From: Pseudolactococcus piscium | GTDB lineage: Bacteria; Bacillota; Bacilli; Lactobacillales; Streptococcaceae | Length of the DNA: 60,678 nt | Assembly (NCBI RefSeq): GCF_002441695.1 | Contig: NZ_JXJW01000018.1 | Span: 1 to 60,678, forward strand | Reading direction: 5' to 3' | Part shown: one piece after another, positions 1 to 8,535 of the stretch | How positions within the stretch are numbered: the stretch's first letter is position 1 | Layout of the letters: each line of letters begins with the position of its first letter | The notes under the pieces: model-generated | Told to the model about the DNA's origin: nothing | Database searches by the model: none | What the model saw: only the letters and a program-made list of their open reading frames with translations | Program-made: the position numbers and the translations under genes

Positions 1-108
1 CCTGGAGACTTGACAGGTGCTTTGACGGGAAAAGCTTCAGAGGCTGGTCAGGCGTTTTTGAAAAATATGAAGCAGTTCGTATTTAGGTCTCCAGTAAAAG
101 GGTGTTAA
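1..108 (+). CDS. C-terminal fragment of a small protein
   Basis: An open frame enters from the left edge and stops with TAA at 106-108, giving 35 residues (about PGDLTGALTGKASEAG...FRSPVKGC). The stretch around LTGKASEAGQAF looks like a short amphipathic helix, somewhat like WXG/LXG-type secreted helical proteins, but it is too short to assign. It ends 4 bases before the next ATG, so the two genes are probably co-transcribed. Function unknown. Confidence 0.4.
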   Translation, partial: PGDLTGALTGKASEAGQAFLKNMKQFVFRSPVKGC

Positions 109-112
109 AATC

Positions 113-421
113 ATGACAGATAAACCAAGACAACGTGCACGACTCGAAGAAAACTACTATGATGATAAACGAAAATACCAGCGTCAAAAAGAGGCGATCG
201 TTGAAAAAGAAAATGCGTTTAAACGCGAACGTTCTCGCTTAATGGAAAATGTGTACTCACTTATGCCGCAAAGTAGCCACGAATTACAGGTGCTAGACGC
301 TAGCTTGTATCAGCTACATGAAACATTTTTATCAGAAACTAAACGGGCAACTCGACTACTTGAAGATGAAGTACGCGCATTAAATTCAAGTTTCAATACA
401 GCTTTAAATGACTTGAAATAA
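113..421 (+). CDS. Small helical coiled-coil protein of unknown function
   Basis: A 102-residue, highly charged, almost entirely helical protein with no signal peptide or membrane segment. Residues 5-50 are rich in Lys/Arg/Glu heptads and residues 60-100 form a second predicted helix. Size and helical-hairpin character resemble DUF3958/Lap2-type partners of LXG toxins of type VII secretion, but this is a resemblance in style and I cannot show homology. It follows the fragment at 1-108 and is followed directly by a terminator, so no toxin gene lies downstream. It could equally be any small coiled-coil protein. Confidence 0.5.
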   Translation: MTDKPRQRARLEENYYDDKRKYQRQKEAIVEKENAFKRERSRLMENVYSLMPQSSHELQVLDASLYQLHETFLSETKRATRLLEDEVRALNSSFNTALNDLK

Positions 422-446
422 GCAGATGATAAAGCCAGAAAAAAAA

Positions 447-470
447 CAGCGTTCGCAACGCTGCTTTTTT
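447..470. terminator. Rho-independent terminator, probably bidirectional
   Basis: Stem CAGCGTT / AACGCTG with loop CGC, followed by six T and preceded by a run of A. It ends the small-protein operon and can also terminate the hydrolase gene arriving from the other strand. Confidence 0.85.
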
Positions 471-502
471 GTGCTTGTAATTGCCTGTTTAGCTTTTTTT
501 GT

Positions 503-1285
503 TTATTGATTGTCTAAGATAAACTGAGAAATCAGCTGATTTACTTCTGTCGGACTTTCAGCATAAGGCAAGTGACCAGCATCCTTGATTAGGTAACTGG
601 TTGCCTGTTTGGCAGTCTGGCTATAATAGCTTGCGACTGCATTGGGAAATAGCGGTGATTGCTCGCCACCAATATAGAGAATCGGCAGTGATACCTGCTT
701 GAGCACATCACGATAATCCTTGGTCAAAAAGTCTTCAACCAAAGGCGCAGTCTTTAAGAAATTAAAGCGATAATGCCCTTGGTGCATGCTTCTTAATAAA
801 TCAGTCTCGATTTTCTTTTTGGTTAGCGTAACATGAGAAAAGTTGTCAACTGTCTCTGATACAGTTTGCCAGGTTAAGTCATACATACCTAAAGACCAGT
901 CACTGGTATTGATTGCTTTAGGCGGACTATCTATGATTGTAAGTGACTTGACCTGATCCTCACCAAACAAACTTAAATATTCAAAGGCAATACCAGCACC
1001 TAAAGAATGACTGACGAGATGGAATTGATCAAGACCAAGCTGATAAACCAGTTCCTGTATATCTTTTGCTAGTCGACTGATTCGCAAACCAGATATAATG
1101 TCTGTATTTTCACCATGTCCTCTTTTGTCCAAATGAATACAGTGAAAACCAGCTGTACTAAAAAATACATTTTGAGCTGCCCAGCTATAAGTTGTCCCTG
1201 AGTAGCCAGCCAAAAAAACGACAGGAATGCCGTCACCACTGCTTGTAGCAGTTAAAGTTACCGCATCACTTGTAAGAAATTTCAA
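503..1285 (-). CDS. Alpha/beta hydrolase (esterase/lipase-like)
   Basis: A 260-residue alpha/beta-hydrolase-fold protein, probably cytoplasmic. The oxyanion region is near VVFLAGYSG, the nucleophile elbow is SHSLGAG (Ser in G/S-x-S-x-G context), the acid lies around IGGEQSPLF and the catalytic His is in DAGHLPYAE near the C-terminus. I chose the TTG start at 1285 because AAAGGTGG lies just upstream and the protein then has the usual family length. A longer frame to 1453 would overlap the lplA start and its promoter and adds an unrelated hydrophobic leader. It is a single-gene unit, divergent from lplA. Substrate not predictable. Confidence 0.8.
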   Translation of the reverse strand: MKFLTSDAVTLTATSSGDGIPVVFLAGYSGTTYSWAAQNVFFSTAGFHCIHLDKRGHGENTDIISGLRISRLAKDIQELVYQLGLDQFHLVSHSLGAGIAFEYLSLFGEDQVKSLTIIDSPPKAINTSDWSLGMYDLTWQTVSETVDNFSHVTLTKKKIETDLLRSMHQGHYRFNFLKTAPLVEDFLTKDYRDVLKQVSLPILYIGGEQSPLFPNAVASYYSQTAKQATSYLIKDAGHLPYAESPTEVNQLISQFILDNQ

Positions 1286-1356
1286 ACTAATTCCACCTTT
1301 ATTATTGATATCTTTTATTATACACAAAAATTTAGGGTAATTTCCAGCCAAAATAG

Positions 1357-1406
1357 TTGAAAAAAAATGAAAAACAGTTGATAATAGTATATGGAAAGCG
1401 ATTTCA
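1357..1406 (+). promoter_or_regulatory. lplA-pdh promoter with overlapping cre-like site
   Basis: TTGAAA (1357-1362), a 17-base spacer and GATAAT (1380-1385) form a good sigma-A promoter. At 1393-1406 the sequence GGAAAGCGATTTCA matches the cre consensus TGWAANCGNTNWCA at 13 of 14 positions. It sits just downstream of the -10, where bound CcpA would block transcription. The regulation is inferred. Confidence 0.65.
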
Positions 1407-1433
1407 ATTATACGAATCTTGGAGGATAAGTAA

Positions 1434-2417
1434 ATGCGATATGTCGTCAACAAAAATTTGGATGCACCGTTTAATATTGCGATGGATGAGTGGTTATTAA
1501 CGCATTTAAAACCGGAAGCACCAGTTTTTGCTTTATGGCAAAACAGAAATGCAGTGATTGTAGGTAAGCATCAAAATACCTATGAGGAAGTGAATGAAGC
1601 AGTTGTCAAAGAAAAAGACATTCAAGTTGTTCGCCGTGTCACCGGTGGTGGCGCGGTTTATCATGACCAAGGCAACCTGAACTTTACTTTCATCATTCCA
1701 GTGGCGCATCCTCAGGATGTCGATTGGAAAAAATTTGTACAACCAATCGTTGCCGCCCTTCATAAATTAGGTATTCCAGTTGAAATCACAGGTCGAAATG
1801 ATCTGGTATTAGACGGAAAAAAAATTAGTGGGAATGCCCAGCGCTATCAGGATGGTTATCTGATGCATCACGGCACACTGATGTTTGATGTTGATGTTGA
1901 AACGATGGTGCGTGTGCTAAATGTCAGTGATGAAAAATTCATCTCAAAGGCAGTAAAAAGTGTCAGAAGCCGTGTTGGTAGTATCAAGCAGTATGCCCCA
2001 CACTTAACAATTGCGCAATTTCAACAGGCTTTGACGGATGAATTGAGTGAAAATGGTCAAGACCAACCCATTCAATTAACGCAAAGCCAACTAGCTGAAA
2101 TTAAAACGCTTGAAAAAGAAAAATTTTCAACATGGGAATGGAATTATGGTGAGAGTCCAGAGTTCAACTATCATGCCCATGAAAAATTTGCTGGTGGTAT
2201 CTTAGATATCAAAGCAGAGATTGAAAAAGGCTTGATCAAACAGATCTACTTTGGCGGGGATTTCCTCGGCGTGGAAGATATTGAAAGATTAATGCCGCAA
2301 TTAATAGGTGTCCCATTTGAAGAAACGACGATTCGTGCTATCTTGAGCGAAAATCAAGATAAACACTACTTTGGTACCATATCAAATGAGGAAGTCCTAT
2401 CACTCATTCATGAGTGA
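1434..2417 (+). CDS. lplA: Lipoate-protein ligase A
   Basis: 327 residues, cytoplasmic. It activates lipoate with ATP and transfers it to the lipoyl lysine of E2/GcvH-type domains. Visible family motifs are the RRVTGGGAVYHD loop (67-78), the HGTLMFD segment and the DGKKISGNAQ motif (about 127-136) carrying the catalytic Lys. The C-terminal ~75 residues form the accessory domain of long-form LplA. The start has a strong GGAGG 8 bases upstream. It lies 35 bases before pdhA in the same direction, so its product probably lipoylates PdhC (Lys43) encoded downstream. Confidence 0.95.
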   Translation: MRYVVNKNLDAPFNIAMDEWLLTHLKPEAPVFALWQNRNAVIVGKHQNTYEEVNEAVVKEKDIQVVRRVTGGGAVYHDQGNLNFTFIIPVAHPQDVDWKKFVQPIVAALHKLGIPVEITGRNDLVLDGKKISGNAQRYQDGYLMHHGTLMFDVDVETMVRVLNVSDEKFISKAVKSVRSRVGSIKQYAPHLTIAQFQQALTDELSENGQDQPIQLTQSQLAEIKTLEKEKFSTWEWNYGESPEFNYHAHEKFAGGILDIKAEIEKGLIKQIYFGGDFLGVEDIERLMPQLIGVPFEETTIRAILSENQDKHYFGTISNEEVLSLIHE

Positions 2418-2452
2418 AAATGATGCGATACAATTAAAAGGAGACGGTGAAT

Positions 2453-3562
2453 ATGAGTCAAGCATTAGAAATTTTAAATTTTGAACAACAATTAGCTGTA
2501 CAAGCTGATAGTTTTCCAGAATTAGCTGTATTAGACAAAGATGGTAAAATCATCGACCAAGCTGGTTTTGACGCAGCAGACTTGTCTGATGAGAAACTGG
2601 TTGAGTTGATGAAACGTATGATCAAACAACTTGTTTTAAACGAAAGAAGTGTTAAGCTAGCAAAACAAGGTCGTCTAGGCTTTGTTGCCCCAACACGTGG
2701 ACAAGAAGCAAGCCAAACTGCAACAAGTTTCGCCTTCAATGATGACGATTACTTGATGCCAGGTTACCGTGATATTCCACAAATGATTCACAAAGGCTTC
2801 CCAATTTATAAAGCATTCTTGTGGAGTCGTGGTCATTACGAAGGTAACTTGATGGAAGGTGTTAACACATGGTTCCCACAAATTATCATCGGTGCCCAAT
2901 TCGTTGAGGCAGCTGGTATTGGTCTTGGTATGAAAAAACGCAAAAAAGATGCGTGTGCTTATACCTATACTGGTGATGGTGGATCATCACAAGGAGATAC
3001 TTACGAAGGCATGAACTTCGCAGGTGCTTTCAAAGCAAATGCAGTCTTCATCATCCAAAATAATGGCTATGCGATTTCAACACCACGTAAAGTCCAAACA
3101 GCAGCAACACACCTCGCTTCTAAAGGTTGGGGTGCTGGTATTCCAAGTATCGTCGTTGATGGTATGGATGCAATCGCTTGTTATCTTGCGGCTAAAAAGG
3201 CGCGTGAATGGACTGTAGCAGGAAATGGTCCTGTCTTAATCGAAACGATCACAGACCGTTTAGAACCACATTCAATGAGTGGGGATGATCCACTTCGCTA
3301 CCGGACAAAAGAATCTATCGAAGAATGGGAAAAAGTTGAACCATTGATCCGGATGCGTATTTTCTTAGAAGACAAAAAACTTTGGAATGAAACAATCGAA
3401 GCAGACTATAAAGACGAAATAAACGCAGAAATTGATGCGGCAGTCAAACAAGCTGATAGTGTTCAAAAACAAAAGATTTCAGAATTTATCGAAACAACTT
3501 TTGAACAACCTGGTTTTGTACAAAAAGAACAAATCGAAAAATTCAGAGAGGCAGGCAAGTAA
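2453..3562 (+). CDS. pdhA: Pyruvate dehydrogenase E1 component, alpha subunit
   Basis: 369 residues. With PdhB it decarboxylates pyruvate and reductively acetylates lipoyl-E2. The thiamine diphosphate motif GDG...NN is clear (GDGGSSQGD from about residue 174 to NN at about 203-204), and the phosphorylation-loop-like segment HSMSGDDPLRYR is present. ATG at 2453 is preferred because AAGGAG is spaced about 9 bases from it. A GTG at 2447 in frame would be too close to that ribosome site. pdhB starts at the very next base after the stop. Confidence 0.96.
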   Translation: MSQALEILNFEQQLAVQADSFPELAVLDKDGKIIDQAGFDAADLSDEKLVELMKRMIKQLVLNERSVKLAKQGRLGFVAPTRGQEASQTATSFAFNDDDYLMPGYRDIPQMIHKGFPIYKAFLWSRGHYEGNLMEGVNTWFPQIIIGAQFVEAAGIGLGMKKRKKDACAYTYTGDGGSSQGDTYEGMNFAGAFKANAVFIIQNNGYAISTPRKVQTAATHLASKGWGAGIPSIVVDGMDAIACYLAAKKAREWTVAGNGPVLIETITDRLEPHSMSGDDPLRYRTKESIEEWEKVEPLIRMRIFLEDKKLWNETIEADYKDEINAEIDAAVKQADSVQKQKISEFIETTFEQPGFVQKEQIEKFREAGK

Positions 3563-4543
3563 ATGGCAGTAAAAACATATATCGCAGCAATTACAGAGGC
3601 AATGGATTTAGCACTTGAAAAAGATGACAACGTCCTTATTTTTGGAGAAGATGTTGGTAAAAATGGCGGTGTATTCCGTGCAACTGATGGCTTGAACCAA
3701 AAATACGGTGATGAACGCGTCTTCGATGCACCCTTAGCAGAGAGTGCTATCGGTGGTGTTGCAATTGGTTTGACAACGCAAGGTTACCGCCCAATCATGG
3801 AAATCCAATTCTTTGGTTTTATCTTTGAAGTAATGGACTCTATCTCTGGTCAAATGGCTCGTAACCGTTTCCGTTTCCACGGTACGCGTGAATTCCCAAT
3901 TGTTGTTCGTGCACCTTATGGTGGCGGTACACATACGCCTGAAATGCATGCTGATAACTTAGAAGGCTTGATGGCATCTACACCAGGACTTCGTGTCGTT
4001 ATGCCAAGTAATCCAGCAGATGCAAAAGGCTTGCTATTGTCTGCAATCGAATCAAATGACCCAGTTATCTTTTTAGAAAACTTGAAACTTTACCGCTCGA
4101 TTAAAGGTGAAGTACCTGAAGGCTACTACACAACACCACTAGATAAAGCGGCTGTTGCTAAAGCAGGTGATGATGTGACAATCATTACTTACGGTGGCTT
4201 GGTACCCGTCTGTCTAAAAGCTGCAGATGTGCTTGAAAAAGCTGGCATCAATGCAGAAGTTATCGATTTACGTACGGTTAGCCCGATTGATGTTGAAACA
4301 ATTGGTCAATCTGTTGAAAAAACGGGTCGTGTTGTTGTTGCACAAGAAGCACAACGTCAAGCTGGTATCGCAAGTACAGTAATGGCTGAAATTTCTGAGC
4401 GCTTTATTCTTAGCTTGAAAGCACCAATTGGCCGTGTTTCTGCACCAGATAGTATCTATCCATTTGGCGCAGCAGAAAACGACTGGTTACCACAAGTTGA
4501 TGATGTTGTTACTGCTGTTAAAAACGTAGTTGAATTTGAATAA
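3563..4543 (+). CDS. pdhB: Pyruvate dehydrogenase E1 component, beta subunit
   Basis: 326 residues, a transketolase-like pyrimidine-binding domain followed by the C-terminal transketolase domain. [11 protein letters not shown] (28-38) contains the conserved Glu that activates thiamine diphosphate. The start codon abuts the pdhA stop, which suggests translational coupling of the alpha2beta2 E1 subunits. Length and sequence fit the family well, and nothing is unusual. Confidence 0.96.
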   Translation: MAVKTYIAAITEAMDLALEKDDNVLIFGEDVGKNGGVFRATDGLNQKYGDERVFDAPLAESAIGGVAIGLTTQGYRPIMEIQFFGFIFEVMDSISGQMARNRFRFHGTREFPIVVRAPYGGGTHTPEMHADNLEGLMASTPGLRVVMPSNPADAKGLLLSAIESNDPVIFLENLKLYRSIKGEVPEGYYTTPLDKAAVAKAGDDVTIITYGGLVPVCLKAADVLEKAGINAEVIDLRTVSPIDVETIGQSVEKTGRVVVAQEAQRQAGIASTVMAEISERFILSLKAPIGRVSAPDSIYPFGAAENDWLPQVDDVVTAVKNVVEFE

Positions 4544-4554
4544 GGAGTGAAATC

Positions 4555-5865
4555 ATGACAGAAATCTTTAAAATGCCCGATGTCGGCGAGGGAATGGCAG
4601 AAGGCGAAATCGCTTCTTGGTTAGTTAAGGTTGGCGATGCGATTAAAGAAGACGATCCAATTGCAGAAATTCAAAATGATAAATTATTGCAAGAGATCTT
4701 ATCACCATATACTGGTGTCGTAACTAAGTTATATGTTGAAGCTGGTACAGTAGTTGAAGTTGGCGCACCTTTAGTTGAATTTGATGGTGACGGTTCTGGC
4801 GCAGCAGCACCAGCACCAGTTGCACCTGCAGCAGCAGCGCCTACGGCGGCACCAACACCTGTTGCAGCACCAGTTGTAGCAGAGGCGGCACCAGCAGCAC
4901 CAGCATCTGGTAAAGTTGGCGCTCCAGTTATCGGTGGACAACTTCGTGCCATGCCTAGTGTGCGTCGTTTTGCACGTCAAAATGGTATTGATTTAACAAC
5001 TGTTCCAGCAAATGGCCGTCATGGTAATATCACGCTTGAGGATGTTAGAAACGTCTTGTCTGGTGCTACTGTAGCACCAGAAGCTCCAGTATCTGCTGAA
5101 GTATCTGAAGCACCAGCTGCAGTCGCTACACCTGCGGCAGCACCTAAAGCTGTTGTTTCTGAAAAAGCGGGTCGTGTACCGATGACGCCAATTCGTAAAG
5201 CAATCGCTAAAAATATGACTAGCCAAAAACAAAATGTGCCACATGTGACATTATTTGAACAGGTTGAAGTCTCTAAATTGATGGCGCACAGAGCAGCATT
5301 TAAAGATATCGCCCTAAAACAAGATGTTAAATTGACTTATATGGCTTATGTTGCTAAAGCATTGGCTGCGATGGCAAAACATTTCCCTGACTTAAATGCG
5401 CATGTTGATATGGCTAAAACAGAAATTGTTTACCCTGAAGGCATACACATTGGTATCGCGGTTGATACGCCTAATGGCTTGTTTGTACCTGTTGTTAAAA
5501 ATGCAGATCAAAAATCAATCCTGGCTATTGCTAAAGAAATTGCTGAATTGGCAGAGCGTGCACGTGATGGTAAATTAACGCCAGACGTTGCAAGTGGCTC
5601 AACAATCACAATTTCAAACATCGGTAGTGCACGTGGTAACTGGTTCACACCTGTTATCAACGTTAACGAAGCCGCTATTCTTGGCCTGGGTACAATCGCT
5701 AAAGAACCTATCGTCAATGAAGAAGGTGAAATCGTTGTTGGTAATATGATGAAACTTTCCTTGTCATTTGACCACCGTCTTGTAGATGGTATGCTTGCGC
5801 AAAGTGCAATCAATGACTTGAAGAAAATGTTGAATGATCCAGCATATATGCTGATGGAGGTATAA
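4555..5865 (+). CDS. pdhC: Pyruvate dehydrogenase E2, dihydrolipoamide acetyltransferase
   Basis: 436 residues, core of the PDH complex. Domain order: one lipoyl domain (1-78) with the modified lysine in NDKLLQEI (Lys43), a long Ala/Pro/Val linker (about 80-115), the peripheral subunit-binding domain (about 130-170, RAMPSVRRFARQNGIDL), a second Ala/Pro linker (about 170-205), and the catalytic domain ending with HRLVDG (His407, Asp411). A single lipoyl domain is normal for many Firmicutes. Ribosome site AAGGAG lies before the ATG. Confidence 0.96.
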   Translation: MTEIFKMPDVGEGMAEGEIASWLVKVGDAIKEDDPIAEIQNDKLLQEILSPYTGVVTKLYVEAGTVVEVGAPLVEFDGDGSGAAAPAPVAPAAAAPTAAPTPVAAPVVAEAAPAAPASGKVGAPVIGGQLRAMPSVRRFARQNGIDLTTVPANGRHGNITLEDVRNVLSGATVAPEAPVSAEVSEAPAAVATPAAAPKAVVSEKAGRVPMTPIRKAIAKNMTSQKQNVPHVTLFEQVEVSKLMAHRAAFKDIALKQDVKLTYMAYVAKALAAMAKHFPDLNAHVDMAKTEIVYPEGIHIGIAVDTPNGLFVPVVKNADQKSILAIAKEIAELAERARDGKLTPDVASGSTITISNIGSARGNWFTPVINVNEAAILGLGTIAKEPIVNEEGEIVVGNMMKLSLSFDHRLVDGMLAQSAINDLKKMLNDPAYMLMEV

Positions 5866-5869
5866 GTTA

Positions 5870-7282
5870 ATGGTTGTAGGTAGTCAAGCTAAAAGCGTTG
5901 AAACTGTTGTGATTGGTAGTGGACCTGGTGGATATGTTGCCGCAATTCGTGCAGCAGAACTTGGTCAAAAAGTGACGATCATTGAACGTGATTTTATCGG
6001 CGGTGTGTGTTTAAACGTTGGGTGTATCCCTTCTAAAGCCTTGATCAATGCTGGTCATAACTATTATTCACAAATCCATTCAACTAACAGTATCATGGGT
6101 GTGCATTCTAATGGCGCAACATTGAACTGGGAAGAAACGCAAAAATGGAAAAATGAAAAAGTTGTCAATACCTTAACTGGCGGTATTGCTATGTTGCTGA
6201 AAAAACATAAGGTTGAGATTTTACGTGGTGAAGCGCGTTTCAATGACAACCAAGTGATCAACGTGATTTCAGAAGACGAGAGCCATCTCTTAGAATTTGA
6301 AAAATGTATCATCGCAACAGGTAGCCGTCCAATCGAAATTCCAGGATTTGCTTTCAAAAATCGTGTTGTTAACTCAACTGGTGCGCTTAGCTTGCCAGAA
6401 GTACCAAAACATCTAGTTGTTATCGGTGGCGGTGTTATCGGTAGTGAATTAGCTGGTGCTTATGCTAACTTAGGTAGTAAAGTAACAATCATCGAAGGTT
6501 TGCCACATATTTTAAATGGCTTTGATAAAGAAATGTACAGCTTCGTTGTGGATGATTTCAAAGAAAAAGGCGTTGAAATCGTGACCAATGCTAAAGCTAA
6601 AGAAGCTATTCAAGATGACGGTTCTGTTAAAGTAATCTATGAAGTAGATGGCGCAGAACAAGAAATTGAAGCGGATTACTGCTTAGTATCTGTTGGTCGT
6701 AGACCCAATACAGATGAACTTGGCTTAAACACAACGGATGTTAAAATGACTGACCGTGGTCAAATCGTTGTAGATGATCACCAACAAACAAGTGTTAGTC
6801 ATATCTATGCGATTGGTGATGTTGTTGAAGGCCCAATGCTTGCCCACAAAGCTAGCTATGAAGCTAAAATTGCAGCAGGTAATGTTGCTGGTCAAGACAT
6901 CAAAAACTGTGCCATCTCTATTCCAGCTGTTGCCTACTGTGATCCAGAATTGGCAACAATGGGTGAAACAGTCGAATCAGCCAACGAAAAGAATTTGGAC
7001 TTTATGATCAGTAAATTCCCATTTGCAGCAAATGGTCGTGCCATTACGATGAATGCGACTAAAGGCTTTATCCGCATGTTAAGCGATAAGAAAACTGGTG
7101 TTGTCATCGGTGCTCAAATTGCTGGCCCAGGTGCAAGTGACTTGATCAGTGAATTTGCTTTAGCGATTGAAAATGGTTTAACGACTGAAGATATCTCTAT
7201 GACAGTCCATCCTCACCCAACATTAGGTGAAGCAATCATGGATACAAGTGAACTTGCTGACGGGATGCCAATCCATATTTAA
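5870..7282 (+). CDS. pdhD: Dihydrolipoamide dehydrogenase (E3)
   Basis: 470 residues. It reoxidises dihydrolipoamide on PdhC with FAD and NAD+. Seen: FAD dinucleotide motif GSGPGG (16-21), the redox-active disulfide CLNVGC (Cys47, Cys52), the NAD motif GGGVIGSE, and the C-terminal HPHPTLGE with the catalytic His-Glu pair. There is no N-terminal lipoyl domain, unlike E3 of some streptococci. The start has GGAGG about 10 bases upstream overlapping the pdhC end. Last gene of the lplA-pdh operon, followed by a strong terminator. Confidence 0.96.
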   Translation: MVVGSQAKSVETVVIGSGPGGYVAAIRAAELGQKVTIIERDFIGGVCLNVGCIPSKALINAGHNYYSQIHSTNSIMGVHSNGATLNWEETQKWKNEKVVNTLTGGIAMLLKKHKVEILRGEARFNDNQVINVISEDESHLLEFEKCIIATGSRPIEIPGFAFKNRVVNSTGALSLPEVPKHLVVIGGGVIGSELAGAYANLGSKVTIIEGLPHILNGFDKEMYSFVVDDFKEKGVEIVTNAKAKEAIQDDGSVKVIYEVDGAEQEIEADYCLVSVGRRPNTDELGLNTTDVKMTDRGQIVVDDHQQTSVSHIYAIGDVVEGPMLAHKASYEAKIAAGNVAGQDIKNCAISIPAVAYCDPELATMGETVESANEKNLDFMISKFPFAANGRAITMNATKGFIRMLSDKKTGVVIGAQIAGPGASDLISEFALAIENGLTTEDISMTVHPHPTLGEAIMDTSELADGMPIHI

Positions 7283-7334
7283 TGACGATTTAAATCGATT
7301 AAATCAGGTTAGCTAACGCAATTAGTTCAAAATG

Positions 7335-7383
7335 AAAAAAGGTAAGACTTGCTAATTAACCATTAGTAAGTCTTACCTTTTTT
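7335..7383. terminator. Strong bidirectional terminator after pdhD
   Basis: A 22-bp inverted repeat with one G-U pair (7335-7356 and 7362-7383) and a 5-base loop. The ends are A6 and T6, so it can terminate from either side. Confidence 0.9.
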
Positions 7384-7420
7384 ATTGATTTCATATGTAT
7401 TTAGAAAAAATGACAAAATA

Positions 7421-7461
7421 AAAAACGATTGGATGATGTCAAAAATCAGTCAATCATTTTT
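7421..7461 (-). terminator. Weak terminator-like hairpin after pyrDA
   Basis: AAAAACGATTG pairs with CAATCATTTTT (one mismatch) across a 19-base loop. Read on the minus strand it is followed by a T-rich tract, just past the pyrDA stop. Confidence 0.45.
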
Positions 7462-7476
7462 TATATGCGTATATTT

Positions 7477-8421
7477 TTAGTCTAGCGTCGCAAGTTTACC
7501 CTTAAACTCAGCAATCGTGTTATAGCCTTTAGCGACTAAAATGTCGAGTAACTCAGAATTGAGTCGATCAAAGACACCAAGTCCTTCTTTATATAATTGG
7601 GTACCCACTTGGAGCATAGAAGCACCGCAAAGTAGATGTTCATAAGCATCACGACCAGTCAAAATACCACCAGTCCCGATAATATCGATCGTCGGATTAA
7701 GGCGTTGTCTGAGGGCACGGACATTGGCAAGTGCTGTTGGTTTAACATATTCGCCACCAATGCCGCCAAAACCGCCTTTAGGTTTGATGACAACCGTATC
7801 TGTTTCATCATCAATATAAAGCCCATTACCAACAGAATTGATACAGTTGACAAACTTAAGGTCAAATTGATTTAAAACGGCAGCAATCTTATCAAAATGC
7901 ATGAAATCAAAATAGGGTGGGAGTTTGACACCGAAAGGCTTCGTGTAAAACCTAAAAATCTCAGTTAAGAGTTTTTCAGTATCCTCAAAATCATAGGCCA
8001 TTTGCGGTTTACCTGGTACGTTTGGACAAGACAGATTAAGTTCAACAAGGCCTGTATAGGCACTATCTTGAATGGCTTTCATATTGGCAACATATTCATC
8101 AAATCCTTTATATGAGGCAACACTTAAGAAAAAAGGTTGGTCAGGATGAGCAGTTTGTCGTTGTATAGCATCCTCAAGATAATAAGCAAGACCGAGGTTT
8201 GGCAAGCCCATCGAGTTAATGCTGCCAAGCTCAAGGTTGACATAGCGAGGTTCTGGATTGCCATCGCGGCCTTCTGCAGTCGCTGATTTTGTGACAAATG
8301 ACCCAGCGGCAGAAGTGGCTAGTCCATCAAGTTCTGCTGTATCCATACAATGTACACCAGAGGCATTCATAAATGGATTTTCATAGGTGTGTCCGTAAAA
8401 AGTTGCTTGTAAACTCGCCAT
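7477..8421 (-). CDS. pyrDA: Dihydroorotate dehydrogenase, class 1A (fumarate-dependent)
   Basis: 314 residues, cytosolic FMN enzyme that oxidises dihydroorotate to orotate in pyrimidine synthesis. In class 1A the electron acceptor is fumarate. The active-site loop [12 protein letters not shown] carries the base Cys132, which is the class 1 hallmark. [12 protein letters not shown] and [12 protein letters not shown] are the substrate and FMN phosphate segments. The sequence closely resembles the well-studied lactococcal PyrDA. I chose ATG at 8421 because GGAG lies 6 bases upstream. A TTG 12 bases further out is less likely. Monocistronic. Confidence 0.95.
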   Translation of the reverse strand: MASLQATFYGHTYENPFMNASGVHCMDTAELDGLATSAAGSFVTKSATAEGRDGNPEPRYVNLELGSINSMGLPNLGLAYYLEDAIQRQTAHPDQPFFLSVASYKGFDEYVANMKAIQDSAYTGLVELNLSCPNVPGKPQMAYDFEDTEKLLTEIFRFYTKPFGVKLPPYFDFMHFDKIAAVLNQFDLKFVNCINSVGNGLYIDDETDTVVIKPKGGFGGIGGEYVKPTALANVRALRQRLNPTIDIIGTGGILTGRDAYEHLLCGASMLQVGTQLYKEGLGVFDRLNSELLDILVAKGYNTIAEFKGKLATLD

Positions 8422-8492
8422 TAATTTCTCCAATTTCAGTTTGATACCTCTATTTTATCAAAATAATCTGAATTCTCCAAAAGAAGATAAAA

Positions 8493-8527
8493 AAACAAGC
8501 GATCAGGCTTAACTTGATCACTTGTTT
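8493..8527 (-). terminator. Terminator of the nitronate monooxygenase-like gene
   Basis: AAACAAGCGATCA pairs with TGATCACTTGTTT at 12 of 13 positions. On the minus strand it is followed by seven T. Confidence 0.8.
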
Positions 8528-8535
8528 AGGATGGA

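Noticed and set aside
1286-1453. N-terminal extension of the hydrolase reading frame
   Set aside because: It overlaps the lplA start and its promoter, has no ribosome site, and adds a hydrophobic stretch unlike the family.
4671-5244. Long open frames on the minus strand of pdhC
   Set aside because: They are produced by the Ala/Pro-rich linker codons read backwards and have no ribosome sites or recognisable domains.
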